64,000 bases of DNA from Ancylobacter defluvii (GTDB lineage Bacteria; Pseudomonadota; Alphaproteobacteria; Rhizobiales; Xanthobacteraceae). Below are positions 1 to 9,683 of the stretch, piece by piece (position 1 is the stretch's first letter; every line of letters begins with the position of its first letter). Below the pieces are notes generated by a model, which worked only from the letters and a program-made list of their open reading frames with translations, had not been told where the DNA came from and made no database searches. The stretch is from positions 1 to 64,000 of the forward strand of contig NZ_JAHBGD010000016.1 of assembly GCF_018390605.1 (NCBI RefSeq), read 5' to 3'. The position numbers were made by a program, and so were the translations under genes.

Positions 1-1
1 G

Positions 2-421
2 TTTCCGGGCCAGGAGGTGATCGATCGCACGCTCATCAACACCTGGCAGGACCCGAAGGTGGTGGACGTGGTCAAGGCGACCGGCCGCAAGCAATTGATC
101 ATCGCCGGCCTGTGGACCGAGGTGTGCGTGGCGATGCCGGTGATCCAGGCTCTCGGCGAGGGCTGGGATGTAACAGTGGTCACCGATGCGTCCGGCGGCG
201 TTTCGGTCGAGGCGCACGAGGTCGCCATAGAGCGCATGATCGCCGCCGGCGCGAATGTGATGACCTGGATGGCTGTGGCCGGCGAATGGCAGCGCGACTG
301 GGCCCGGCTCGATACGGCCGCCAAGCTGACCGAGGTGCTCGTGCAGCACGGCGGAGGCAGCGGCATCGCCTATCTCTGGGAGCAGCAGTTGCTCCACACG
401 CCAGTGCCGAGCAAGGGCTGA
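2..421 (+). CDS. Isochorismatase-family cysteine hydrolase, YcaC-like (5' end outside the window)
   Basis: The reading frame is open from base 2, so the start lies upstream of the window. The visible part holds the family core: a strand ending in the motif LWTEVCV, whose Cys is the expected nucleophile, followed by the VVTDASGG segment and the helix EAHEVAIERMIAAGA, then a WQRDWAR tail typical of YcaC-type hydrolases. The family contains amide and ester hydrolases and the substrate cannot be told from sequence. The C-terminus (about 30 residues after WQRDWAR) is complete and ends in TGA at 419-421. Downstream lies unannotatable sequence and a decayed IS3 element, so this gene may mark the old chromosomal edge or belong to the accessory segment. 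Confidence 0.8.
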   Translation, partial: FPGQEVIDRTLINTWQDPKVVDVVKATGRKQLIIAGLWTEVCVAMPVIQALGEGWDVTVVTDASGGVSVEAHEVAIERMIAAGANVMTWMAVAGEWQRDWARLDTAAKLTEVLVQHGGGSGIAYLWEQQLLHTPVPSKG

Positions 422-818
422 TCTGGCAGGGATGGCGAGGATCCTGCGCGGTGCACTCCGTTGGAACTGAATGCTTGTCGGGATTCGTCATCCCATCTCG
501 ACGCTCAGCCGAAAGTGGGCTCGCCCAGCATCGATTGTGTCGCTCCAGCGGGCGCGGCTGGCAACTGCCGGTGATAATCGGGGGCTTCACCGCAGGCGCT
601 CGTGCACAGCGATGGGCGCTTCATCGGAACACGGGCCGAATAGCCGTCGACTGGCAGGCCAAGCCGGAGCTCAACCCGGCGGCCTCGGTCGGCGTCTTCG
701 ATCCGGGAAGTCAATCGGCACGGAAACCTGCCCCCCTATCTGGAGTGCGGCCCTTGTGGCGGACAGCGTTACGAGAGGGAATTGACCGGGGAGCCGGGCT
801 TTCGAAAGATGACAGCCC
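422..818. other. Gene-free stretch before the IS3 remnant
   Basis: About 400 bases without a convincing gene. Short open frames exist on both strands but none has a recognisable domain, a plausible start with ribosome binding site, or a coherent amino-acid composition. It may be older mobile-element debris, but I could not identify a family. Confidence 0.4.
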
Positions 819-1086
819 ATGGCCCGACACCGCACCGACAGCATCGAGTTCAAGCGCCAGGTGGCGCAGGATTAACTGGCTGGCGAGACGCTCCATAGCC
901 TTGCCCGCCGACATGACCTGTCGCGCAACCTGATCCGCATCTGGATTCAGAAATTCGCGGGCGGCGCCTTTGACGACGAAGCCAATCGCCGTCGATACGA
1001 TCGAAGCCTACGAGGCGCGCATAGCCGCGCTGGAGCGGCTCGTCGGCAGGCAGGCCCTGGAGATCGAGTTTCTAAAGGGGCTCTGA
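819..1086 (+). pseudogene. IS3-family transposase OrfA remnant (stop and frameshift)
   Basis: From ATG 819 the frame gives MARHRTDSIEFKRQVAQD, then a TAA at 873-875, then LAGETLHSLARRHDLSRN, which is the helix-turn-helix region of IS3-family OrfA. Past about 980 the family-like sequence (EAYEARIAALERLVGRQ, the leucine-zipper helix, then EIEFLKG) continues in another frame. One in-frame stop and at least one indel therefore separate it from a working OrfA. OrfB remnants follow immediately. The element is inactive and old enough to have decayed. Confidence 0.8.
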
Positions 1087-1536
1087 AGCGCGGACCGCGG
1101 CCGAGAAGCGCGACGACATCCGTCGTCACCGGCCCCTGCGGCATCTCGGTCGCAGAAGGATGCCGGCTGATGGGGATCGCGCGTTCAACTTACTACGACA
1201 AGCCGGCCACCCGGCTGCATCCACCACACGGACCGCGGCTCGCAATACGCGGCTGGACGCTACCGGCAAGCCCTCGCCGAACATGGCCAGGTCGGATCGA
1301 TGGGGCACCGCGGCAATCCCTATGATAACGCCAAGGCCGAGAGCTTCATGAAAACGCTCAAGGTCGAGGCCGTCTATCCGATGGCCTATGAGACGTTCGA
1401 CGATGTCGCTGCCGACCTTCCGCGCTTTATCGATCAGGTCTACAACGCCAGCCGACTGCACTCCGCGCTCGGCTATCTCAGCCCTCAGCAGTTCGAGGAT
1501 CAACACGCCCGGCTCTCGGTCAAAACCGCAGCCTGA
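1083..1536 (+). pseudogene. IS3-family transposase OrfB remnant with internal deletion
   Basis: Two pieces of OrfB are joined. The first (1083 to about 1208) gives the N-terminal part ending in [17 protein letters not shown]. The second (1210-1536, another frame) begins [14 protein letters not shown] and runs through [19 protein letters not shown] to [17 protein letters not shown]. Everything between, including the first catalytic Asp of the DDE triad and most of the integrase core, is missing. The second Asp (HTDRGS) and the Glu (NAKAESF) remain. The deletion also changes frame, so no functional transposase can be made. The right end of the IS probably lies shortly after the TGA at 1534-1536, near 1564, but I could not define the terminal inverted repeats. 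Confidence 0.85.
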
Positions 1537-1633
1537 TCCTGTCTACCAGCAGCGGCGAACTCCAATCGTTAACGAGCCCCTAACCCCCGACAACGACGAC
1601 CGCGAAGCCCGCTGGCGGCTAAACGACAAACTC

Positions 1634-1789
1634 GTGAGCACTGCGAGCCAACTCCATACGATGATCCGCTTTACCCAGGTGGCATGGCAGCAGGGATTTG
1701 AGTGCGACCGGGCGATGATGGACCAAGCCTTGGACGTATTGCTGTCCCTGGCGATCGACCTCGAAACAACCGCCTACGAGATCGTCTGA
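1634..1789 (+). CDS. Small hypothetical protein, possibly 5'-truncated by the IS
   Basis: The frame is open from the IS remnant to TGA 1787-1789 and looks coding from about 1565 (residues NEPLTPDNDDREARWRLND). The first usable start after the IS is GTG 1634; ATG 1661 is an alternative. No strong ribosome binding site supports either, so the native 5' end may have been lost to the IS insertion. The product is an acidic helical peptide (FECDRAMMDQALDVLLSLAIDLE) with no family I recognise. The next gene starts 12 bases downstream behind a GGAGG, so the three small genes here look co-transcribed. Confidence 0.45.
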   Translation: MSTASQLHTMIRFTQVAWQQGFECDRAMMDQALDVLLSLAIDLETTAYEIV

Positions 1790-1801
1790 GGAGGCCGCCC
1801 A

Positions 1802-2242
1802 ATGAACGCCCAGATCAACATCGACCGCATCGTCGACGAAGCCGTCACGCTCGCTGACCTCACCGGGCCACAGACCGGCACCGCACCCACGCCAAGGGTG
1901 CCGCGCTTCGACGCGCCCGCCGATCAGCCGCCCGTGGACTATGAGGTCGGCGAGGATGACGATAGAGGCGAGGTGACGCCGGCTCGGGCTCGCATCCTCC
2001 TCGGGGAGTTTTTCGACGAGTTTCCAAAGGATCTGCTTGCCGCAATGGCGATTGAACAGGTCGTAGGGATGCGCTCCGCGACAGTCAACGTGATGCTCGG
2101 AGAATGGGGCGAGGCCTATGCCAAGGGACTCGTTTCCCAGCCGATGAGCCCCGCGGCCTTCGCTCGTTTCGCGTCAGACCAATATGATTGCGGTTTCGAT
2201 GACGGCGCCACTGATCGTGCGCTGACCGGGAGGGCGTCATGA
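1802..2242 (+). CDS. Hypothetical protein (146 aa), accessory region
   Basis: ATG 1802 is preceded by GAGGAGG at 1788-1794. The 146-residue product is acidic and soluble. Residues about 18-50 are Pro-rich and disordered-looking, and the C-terminal two thirds are helical (PARARILLGEFFDEFPKDLLAAM, then AFARFASDQYDCGFDDGATDRAL). I do not recognise a family. The stop overlaps the start of the next gene (ATGA at 2239-2242), which indicates translational coupling. Position between an IS remnant and a tRNA suggests a plasmid-, phage- or island-borne gene, but this is inference from context only. Confidence 0.6.
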   Translation: MNAQINIDRIVDEAVTLADLTGPQTGTAPTPRVPRFDAPADQPPVDYEVGEDDDRGEVTPARARILLGEFFDEFPKDLLAAMAIEQVVGMRSATVNVMLGEWGEAYAKGLVSQPMSPAAFARFASDQYDCGFDDGATDRALTGRAS

Positions 2243-2742
2243 ACGTTCACGTCGAGAAGCCAGCCAAAGACGACCGGCCAACGGTGGCGCGCTCGCTGGA
2301 GCAGTTGAAGCAACTGAAACGCACGTGGACGGGCGTCTCCGCCGAGACCGCGGCGCGTCTCAACGACGCCGAGGAGCAGATTCTCGAGGAGCTATTCAGC
2401 AAGCCCTGCTCCGACGCCGCCGACCTGCTGGCGAAGGCCACGGCCTGGGGCATGGTGATCGACGAGGGTGGCGATCCGGCGCAGGCATGGGGCGAGAACT
2501 GGCCGATTTTCGTGGCCGATATCGAGCGACTCGCGGGTCGGCACATGAGCGAGTCCGCATCGCGGCTCCCCGACTGGCGCCTACTGGCCGCTGACGGCGG
2601 CTCGGTGTCTGAGGCAGACGAGCTGGGGCGCGCCATCCTCGCCGCTCCGGCGCGCTCCTTGGTCGATCTGGCGGCCAAGCATGAGGTGCTGGTCCACGCC
2701 ATCGGCGAGGAGCTTCCGCCTGCGTACCGGGTGCTGCTGTGA
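2239..2742 (+). CDS. Hypothetical protein (167 aa), accessory region
   Basis: Starts at ATG 2239 overlapping the previous stop. The 167-residue product is mostly helical and acidic, with a basic N-terminus (EKPAKDDRPTVARSLEQLKQLKRTW) and repeated short helices such as EEQILEELFSKPCSDAADLLAKA and AILAAPARSLVDLAAKHEVL. Phrases like SDAADLLAKA and SLVDLAAK resemble helical segments of small proteins seen on rhizobial mobile elements, but that is only a general impression. No catalytic motif, signal peptide or membrane segment is visible. A strong hairpin follows at 2768-2795, which probably ends the three-gene unit. Confidence 0.6.
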   Translation: MNVHVEKPAKDDRPTVARSLEQLKQLKRTWTGVSAETAARLNDAEEQILEELFSKPCSDAADLLAKATAWGMVIDEGGDPAQAWGENWPIFVADIERLAGRHMSESASRLPDWRLLAADGGSVSEADELGRAILAAPARSLVDLAAKHEVLVHAIGEELPPAYRVLL

Positions 2743-2767
2743 GCTACGACAGATGGTGTGACCACCA

Positions 2768-2795
2768 GCCCCGCCGCGCGTCTGTGCGGCGGGGC
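2768..2795 (+). terminator. Terminator-like hairpin after the small accessory operon
   Basis: A perfect 10-bp GC stem (2768-2777 with 2786-2795) and an 8-nt loop stand 25 bases after the stop at 2742. The downstream sequence (GCTCTCTAG) is only weakly T-rich, so it is either an intrinsic terminator of modest strength or an mRNA-stabilising hairpin. Confidence 0.6.
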
Positions 2796-2965
2796 GCTCT
2801 CTAGGCGGGTTCGACTCCACGATGGAGCCAAGAGGGCAGGGGAAACACCCGAGTCGCGCAATTTGCGGCTTCAAGGGCGGTCATTGAATTAGGAGCGGTG
2901 TTTTGGGGGCAGCTAAATCGCCAATGCTGATTTGCTTTTGCAATCAACGCCTTGGCTGGAAGAGA

Positions 2966-3041
2966 TGGCTCCCTGAGCAGGACTCGAACCTGCGACCATT
3001 CGATTAACAGTCGAACGCTCTACCAACTGAGCTATCAGGGA
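2966..3041 (-). tRNA. tRNA-Asn (anticodon GTT), CCA encoded
   Basis: On the minus strand the sequence folds as a standard tRNA: acceptor TCCCTGA, D-arm TAGCTCAGTTGGTAGAGC, anticodon loop CTGTTAA, T-arm GCAGGTTCGAGTCCTGC, acceptor partner TCAGGGA, discriminator G at 2969 and an encoded CCA at 2968-2966. The anticodon GTT reads Asn codons. The 3' end faces the accessory genes at 1-2742, the orientation expected when an integrating element has used the tRNA 3' end. I saw no integrase and no obvious repeat of the tRNA 3' end within the window. Confidence 0.97.
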
Positions 3042-3130
3042 ATGGAGGCGACCTCGTCGCCGTCACGGGGGCCCCTATAGCAACGCCGGATGCGTTTGTG
3101 AAGTCGCATCCGGCCGGCATGTGGATATCT

Positions 3131-4936
<1,806 letters not shown>

Positions 4937-5151
4937 CAAGCAGTTCCTTGTACAGCGGCGACGGCGTACCAACCGTTGCACCGCAAGGGCTGTCCGCCGG
5001 CGGCGGCTTCAGCGGGGCGGCTTCATCAACGACGATCGACCGGCATTGTCAAACGATGGAGCGTTGCGGGCGCGCATCCCGCCGCTCCCTGTTGCGGTCG
5101 CAACACGCGCCGCCGGAGCCGGTTTCGGCATCTCGGCGGCGCGTGCGCTGT

Positions 5152-5225
5152 TGGAGGCCACGGAGGGAATCGAACCCCCGTACGCGGATTTGCAGTCCGC
5201 TGCGTAACCACTCCGCCACGTGGCC
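5152..5225 (-). tRNA. tRNA-Cys (anticodon GCA), CCA encoded
   Basis: The minus strand reads acceptor GGCCACG, D-arm TGGCGGAGTGGTTACGCA, anticodon loop CTGCAAA, T-arm GGGGGTTCGATTCCCTC and acceptor partner CGTGGCC, followed by discriminator T at 5155 and an encoded CCA at 5154-5152. The U73 discriminator is the normal identity element of tRNA-Cys. Confidence 0.96.
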
Positions 5226-5583
5226 GCAGGAGAGGGAGAGCACTCCGGGGAGGTCTCCATCTTGCAGCCGAGGCGCCTCATAACAGAGCCGCTCGCGGAC
5301 GGCAACGGAGGAGGGCCGCTCGTCCCCGGTGCTGTGCCGGTGCGGTGCAGTGAGGTGTATGATCGGTGCAACTGCCGGCGCGGACGTCCGATCCGGCGCC
5401 GGATCGGGCCGGAAGGTCGCGCATGGATCCCCGACAGGGCGTCCGACCTTCGGGAAGGCTGCAAGAACTCTTGCCAAGCCGGCGTGCGTCGCACTACTCA
5501 TGACGGGCCGCGAGAGGCAAGGGAGCCTTGTCCGCACAGCCTCTGGCGGCGTTATCGGGAAAATAGTTCGGGGTTGCGCCAGA
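5226..5583. other. Intergenic region with a 20-bp perfect palindrome
   Basis: No gene seen. The stretch must carry the promoter of the leftward tRNA-Cys and of the rightward methyltransferase gene. Its most notable feature is a perfect 20-bp palindrome at 5388-5407 (CCGATCCGGC with its reverse complement), which could be a protein binding site or a hairpin. Confidence 0.5.
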
Positions 5584-6246
5584 ATGATCGATTTCGCTGA
5601 GATGCGCCGTGCCATGGTCGACGCGCAGGTGCGGGCGAACGACGTGACCGATCTCAAGATCGTCGCCGCCATGATGGAGACGCCGCGCGAGCGCTTCGTC
5701 CCCGCCGGGCTGCGCAACTTCGCCTATATAGACGACGACCTCCTGGTGAAGGAGGGCGCTCCGGCACGTTACCTGATGGAGCCGATGGTGCTCGCCAAGC
5801 TGCTGCAGGCGGCGGAGATCGGCGACGGCGACCTGGTGCTCGATGTCGGTGCCTCCAGCGGCTATTCCACCGCCGTGCTCGCCAAGCTGGCCGGCCAGGT
5901 GGTGGCGCTTGAAGAGGATGCCGAGCTCGCCGACCGCGGCGCCGGCGTGCTGACCGATCTCGGCCTGCTCAACGCCGCCTATGTCAAGGGGGCGCTCACC
6001 GCCGGCTGGCCGGGCGAGGCGCCCTATGACGCGATTCTGCTGAACGGCTCGGTCGACGAGGCGCCGCAGACGCTGCTCTCCCAGCTCAAGCCCGGCGGGC
6101 GACTCGTCGCGGTCGTCGGCCGCGGCCGCGCCGGCCGCGCCACCGTGTTCACCAACACGGCCGGCGGTATCGGTTCGCGCGTCGTCTTCGACGCCGCGGT
6201 GCCGACCCTGCCGGGGTTCGAGGCGGCGCCGAGCTTTGTATTCTAA
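5584..6246 (+). CDS. Protein-L-isoaspartate O-methyltransferase-like protein
   Basis: A 220-residue class I SAM-dependent methyltransferase. The PCMT fold is shown by an N-terminal RRAMVDAQVRANDV segment, the ERFVPAG motif near residue 36 and the SAM-binding loop LDVGASSGYSTAVLA at about 86-100. ATG 5584 gives the start MIDFAEMRRAM that matches such proteins. The usual catalytic-region serine motif (QSISQP type) is not present and is replaced by ARYLMEPMVLAKLL, so true isoaspartyl repair activity is doubtful. A second, canonical pcm is found at 33309. Position just upstream of tolC suggests a conserved partnership of unknown meaning. Confidence 0.85.
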   Translation: MIDFAEMRRAMVDAQVRANDVTDLKIVAAMMETPRERFVPAGLRNFAYIDDDLLVKEGAPARYLMEPMVLAKLLQAAEIGDGDLVLDVGASSGYSTAVLAKLAGQVVALEEDAELADRGAGVLTDLGLLNAAYVKGALTAGWPGEAPYDAILLNGSVDEAPQTLLSQLKPGGRLVAVVGRGRAGRATVFTNTAGGIGSRVVFDAAVPTLPGFEAAPSFVF

Positions 6247-6424
6247 GGCTTTGCGCGGGGGCTGTGGCTGATCTGCCGCTGCCTCCCGCAAAATGGTTTC
6301 CGGCTGCTTACTCCCGGTTCACAGCTCCCCTTCCTCCTCCTATTCTGACAGTCCGTCATACATAGATGAGAAGCGGCCAATGGTAGCCGCTTCCGTTTAG
6401 TCGCGCGTTTGTAGGGGTTTGAGC

Positions 6425-7840
6425 ATGTGGCTTGATGCTACCGGGGGCAGGCTGGTCGCGTCCGCGATCGCCGTTTTCGTCATTGGAACGTCGCTTCCAG
6501 CCGCAGCGCAGACGCTCGATCAGGCTCTGGTCTCGGCCTACAGCACCAATCCCACGCTGAATTCCCAGCGTGCGGCGACCCGCGCCACCGACGAATATGT
6601 GCCGATCGCGCTGTCCGGCTACCGGCCGCAGGTGTTCGGCAGCGCCAGCATCGGCGCCGAGTGGGCGGAGACGCGCGTCTCCTCCGGCAGCGCCGCCGCG
6701 CTGCTGAACGGTGGCAACACGATCAGCAACAACCGGCTGTTTCCCTCGGGATTCGGCGTCACCATCAGCCAGACCATCTATGACGGCCTGCGTACCGCCA
6801 ATTCGGTGCGCGGCGCCGAATCGCAGGTGAGGGGGCAGCGCGAGCTGCTGCGCAACACCGAGCAACTGGTGCTGCTCGACGGTGTGACCGCCTATATGAA
6901 CGTGCTGCAGAATTCGGCGCTGGTGGAGCTGCAGAAGCAGAACCTGGCGGCGTTGCAGGAAGAACTGCGTGCTGCCCGCGATCGCTTCGCCGTCGGCGAA
7001 ATCACCCGCACCGACGTCGCCCAGGCCGAGGCCAGCGTCGCCAATGCCCAGAGCCTGCTGTCGCAGGCGCAGTCGAACCTGACCACCTCGCAGGCGGTGT
7101 TCCTGCAGGTGACCGGGCTGAAGGCGACCAAGCTGTCCCCCGGCCGGCCGATCGACCCGATGCTGCCGAAGAGTGTCGACGCGGCGATCCAGATGGGCCT
7201 CGGCCGCCACCCGGCGGTAAAGGCGGCCGAGTTCGCGGTCGATGCCTCGATGTCGAACGTGAAGGTGGCGGAATCGGCCCTGTCGCCGCAGCTCACCCTC
7301 AACGGCGCCGCAGCCTCCAACTACAACAGCTCCGCCACCACCGAGCGGGCTACCAGCGCCGCCGCGACGCTGAACCTCTCGGTGCCGATCTACCAGGGCG
7401 GCGGCGAATTCGCGACCATCCGCCAGAGCAAGGAATTCCTCAGCCAGTCGCGCATCGAGGTCGATGTGAACCGCGACCAGGTGCGGGCCAATGTCGTGCA
7501 GTACTGGGGCGCGCTGCAGGCGGCGCGGGACGCCATCGAATCGGCGCAGGCCTCGGTGGCCGCCAACGAGATCGCGCTGCGCGGCGTGCGCGAGGAATGG
7601 CGCGTCGGCCAGCGCACCACCCTCGACGTGCTGAACGCCCAGACCGCGCTGTTCAACGCCCGCGCCAGCCTGGTCATCGCCCAGCGCGACCGGGTAGTGG
7701 CCTCCTATGCGGTACTGTCGGCGGTCGGCGAACTCAACGCCGCCAAGCTGTCGCTGCGGGTCGCGACCTACAACCCGAAGATCCACTACGAGCAGGTGCG
7801 CGACGCCTGGATCGGCGTGCGCACCCCCGGCGGGCAGTGA
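6425..7840 (+). CDS. tolC: TolC-family outer membrane efflux and secretion channel
   Basis: A 471-residue protein with a signal peptide (VASAIAVFVIGTSLPAAAQT) and the two internally repeated OEP domains of TolC. Family marks are the opening TLDQALVSAYSTNPTLNSQ, the central helices ELRAARDRFAVGEITRTDVAQAEA and the second-repeat counterpart EWRVGQRTTLDVLNAQTALF, each ending in the conserved T-D-V or T-L-D-V turn. It forms a trimeric channel for type I secretion and drug export. ATG 6425 follows an AGGGG at 6413-6417; TTG 6419 is possible. A strong terminator follows, and no inner-membrane partner is adjacent. Confidence 0.93.
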   Translation: MWLDATGGRLVASAIAVFVIGTSLPAAAQTLDQALVSAYSTNPTLNSQRAATRATDEYVPIALSGYRPQVFGSASIGAEWAETRVSSGSAAALLNGGNTISNNRLFPSGFGVTISQTIYDGLRTANSVRGAESQVRGQRELLRNTEQLVLLDGVTAYMNVLQNSALVELQKQNLAALQEELRAARDRFAVGEITRTDVAQAEASVANAQSLLSQAQSNLTTSQAVFLQVTGLKATKLSPGRPIDPMLPKSVDAAIQMGLGRHPAVKAAEFAVDASMSNVKVAESALSPQLTLNGAAASNYNSSATTERATSAAATLNLSVPIYQGGGEFATIRQSKEFLSQSRIEVDVNRDQVRANVVQYWGALQAARDAIESAQASVAANEIALRGVREEWRVGQRTTLDVLNAQTALFNARASLVIAQRDRVVASYAVLSAVGELNAAKLSLRVATYNPKIHYEQVRDAWIGVRTPGGQ

Positions 7841-7878
7841 CGCCGGCGCCTCCGGCGCCCCGACATCGAAGAGACGAC

Positions 7879-7910
7879 ATGCCCGGCCTCGCGCCGGGCA
7901 TTTTCGTTTC
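7879..7910 (+). terminator. Rho-independent terminator of tolC
   Basis: A 9-bp perfect stem (7879-7887 with 7893-7901) and a 5-nt loop are followed by TTTCGTTTC, 39 bases past the tolC stop. Confidence 0.88.
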
Positions 7911-8501
7911 GGGCGCGCGGCGGGCGCGGGATCGGTCGGGCGTCCGATCCATAGGGCTTCGGATCGACGGCGAGACCGCGGCGCTGAGGAGGCGCCGTCT
8001 CGCGGATCGCGGGCAGGTGGGCTCGCGGACGGGCGAGCCGATCGGGTACGCAGATCATCGGCTCGGATCATCTGTGAGGGGAGAGGCATTGGCTTGGCGA
8101 GGTGCGGACCGACAGGCCGGTCCCGCCGCGAGGCGTGTTGCTGCCATCGCTATGGCCTGCGGCTGCCGGCGCGCCCGATCAAGCCGGAGCGCCTGCTGCC
8201 GGAGCGCCGGCTGCCGGAGAGCGACGCGTTCGCAGGCATCGGTTGCGGGGGAGCTGGGGTCCCGGGTGGCGCGCCCGCTTAGGCTCCCTCCGCCGGTCCG
8301 TGCGATAGCGTAACGGAAGGAGTGGCGGCGCCGGAACGTCGATGGCGGGCTGCATCGGCGCTGCCGGAAGGCCGTCATCCACAAGGCTGTGGCGCCTTGA
8401 TGGTGTCATATCGGCGCTAGTGGCATGTTTACAAAGTGTTAAGGTATGATTCGTCGGACCAGTTGTCCGTCGGTCATTTGAGTAAGCGTTTCAGGGATCG
8501 G
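7911..8501. other. Long intergenic region upstream of popZ
   Basis: About 590 bases with no supported gene. A bulged hairpin can form at 7970-8003 and the last 60 bases before popZ are AT-richer (around TTTACAAAGTGTTAAGGTATG at 8428-8447), which is the likely promoter zone. Open frames here are Arg- and Pro-rich and look non-coding. Confidence 0.45.
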
Positions 8502-9482
8502 ATGCAGCGCATGTCGGTGAGTGCGAGGGCGAACGAGCCGTCGATGGAAGAGATCCTCGCCTCGATCAGGCGGATCATTTCGGACGATGTGGCCGGCGAG
8601 GCCGAGGCGGCGCGTACCGCCAGCCTCGTCGAGCTGGTGGAGGCCGCTCCGGCGGAGGAAGAGCCCGCGCCGGAGCTCGAAGACGCGCCGGCGTCCGCCG
8701 CCGCGGAAGACCCGCTCGACCTCGAAGCCGAGCTGCCGGCCACTTCCGCGCCCGCCGTGGTGGAAACGGCTGTTGCCGCGCCCGAGGCGCCGGCGGCCGA
8801 AGCCGCCGCGGCGCGCCCGCGTCCGCTGCCGACCTCGCTGCGGCCGGTGCCGCGCGACGAGCCGCAGGCCGAGGCAGTTGCCCTCCAGATCACGCCTTCG
8901 CCGGCCGCCTCCGCGGCCCCCGTCGCCTCGCCGGCCGCCTCCGCGTCCCCTGTGGTCCCATCTGCCGCGCCGCGGGCCGACCTCACCCATGTCGAACGCA
9001 CCGTGCATGCGGAACTGGACGGCTTGGCCGGTAGTTTGCACGCACAGGTCATGGCCGCCGTGACCCGTTCCGTTGAAAACCTCGCCCCCAAAGCCTTCCC
9101 GGAGACTGTCGATATGCAGGTGCAAGCCAAGCCCGCCGTGGTTTCGTCGCGTGTCGCCCCCGCGCTCGCCGAGCGCCGCACCACCGAGGACGCCCCGGCC
9201 GTCGTCGAGGCTTCGCGCAGCGCCGAGCCGCGCTCGCTGCTGGCCCGCGCCGAGGCCGAGAGCCGGCCGAACCGGCTGCTGTCCGGCGCCACCGGCGAAT
9301 CGGTCGCCTCCTCCTTCGGAGCGCTGAGCCGTACCGTCGCCTCCAATACCCGCTCGATGGAGGATGTGGTCACCGACGCGCTGCGGCCGATGCTGAAGAG
9401 CTGGCTCGATGAGAACCTGCCGGAACTGGTGGAGCGGCTGGTGCGCGCCGAGATCGAGCGCGTGGCGCGCCACGGCCAGTGA
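8502..9482 (+). CDS. popZ: PopZ-like polar organising protein (DUF2497)
   Basis: The protein has the three-part layout of PopZ. The N-terminal helix carries EPSMEEILASIRRIISDD, a long Ala-, Pro- and Glu-rich linker covers about residues 40-190, and the C-terminal oligomerisation helices end in PMLKSWLDENLPELVERLVRAEIERVA. In Caulobacter PopZ builds a polar microdomain that anchors the ParB-origin complex and recruits cell-cycle proteins. ATG 8502 follows AGGGA at 8493-8497; ATG 8511 is the alternative. At about 326 residues it is longer than Caulobacter PopZ (177), owing to the linker, which is common in Hyphomicrobiales. valS follows. Confidence 0.88.
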   Translation: MQRMSVSARANEPSMEEILASIRRIISDDVAGEAEAARTASLVELVEAAPAEEEPAPELEDAPASAAAEDPLDLEAELPATSAPAVVETAVAAPEAPAAEAAAARPRPLPTSLRPVPRDEPQAEAVALQITPSPAASAAPVASPAASASPVVPSAAPRADLTHVERTVHAELDGLAGSLHAQVMAAVTRSVENLAPKAFPETVDMQVQAKPAVVSSRVAPALAERRTTEDAPAVVEASRSAEPRSLLARAEAESRPNRLLSGATGESVASSFGALSRTVASNTRSMEDVVTDALRPMLKSWLDENLPELVERLVRAEIERVARHGQ

Positions 9483-9683
9483 GAGGCGCGGGCGGGCACC
9501 AGCCCCGCCCGCCGCGTCATTGCCCGCCGCGTCATCGCCGATGACGCATCGATGCGGCCAACCGGCTGCCGGTCGGGTTTCCGGGAGCTTCCGGCCGCTC
9601 GCCGAATAACCGGCGCCATGTTGACTCCCGCTCCCGGCTCCGCTTTCTGTCGCATCGATTCACGTGGTGCCCCCGGAGCCGAC

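Noticed and set aside
422-818. Possible transposase fragment upstream of the IS3 remnant
   Set aside because: A weak NLPPYLE-like stretch recalls IS66 TnpC, but nothing else in any frame supports it.
2801-2830. tRNA T-arm-like GGTTCGACTCC after the accessory operon
   Set aside because: The flanking bases do not form the 5-bp T-stem and no acceptor end follows. It also does not match the tRNA-Asn 3' end, so it is not an att remnant on this evidence.
8428-8447. CtrA-type box before popZ
   Set aside because: GTTAAGG resembles half of a TTAACCAT site but the second half and spacing are missing, so a CtrA claim is not supported.
7911-8501. Small Arg-rich open frames upstream of popZ
   Set aside because: They have no ribosome binding site or domain, and their composition is what GC-rich non-coding DNA gives.
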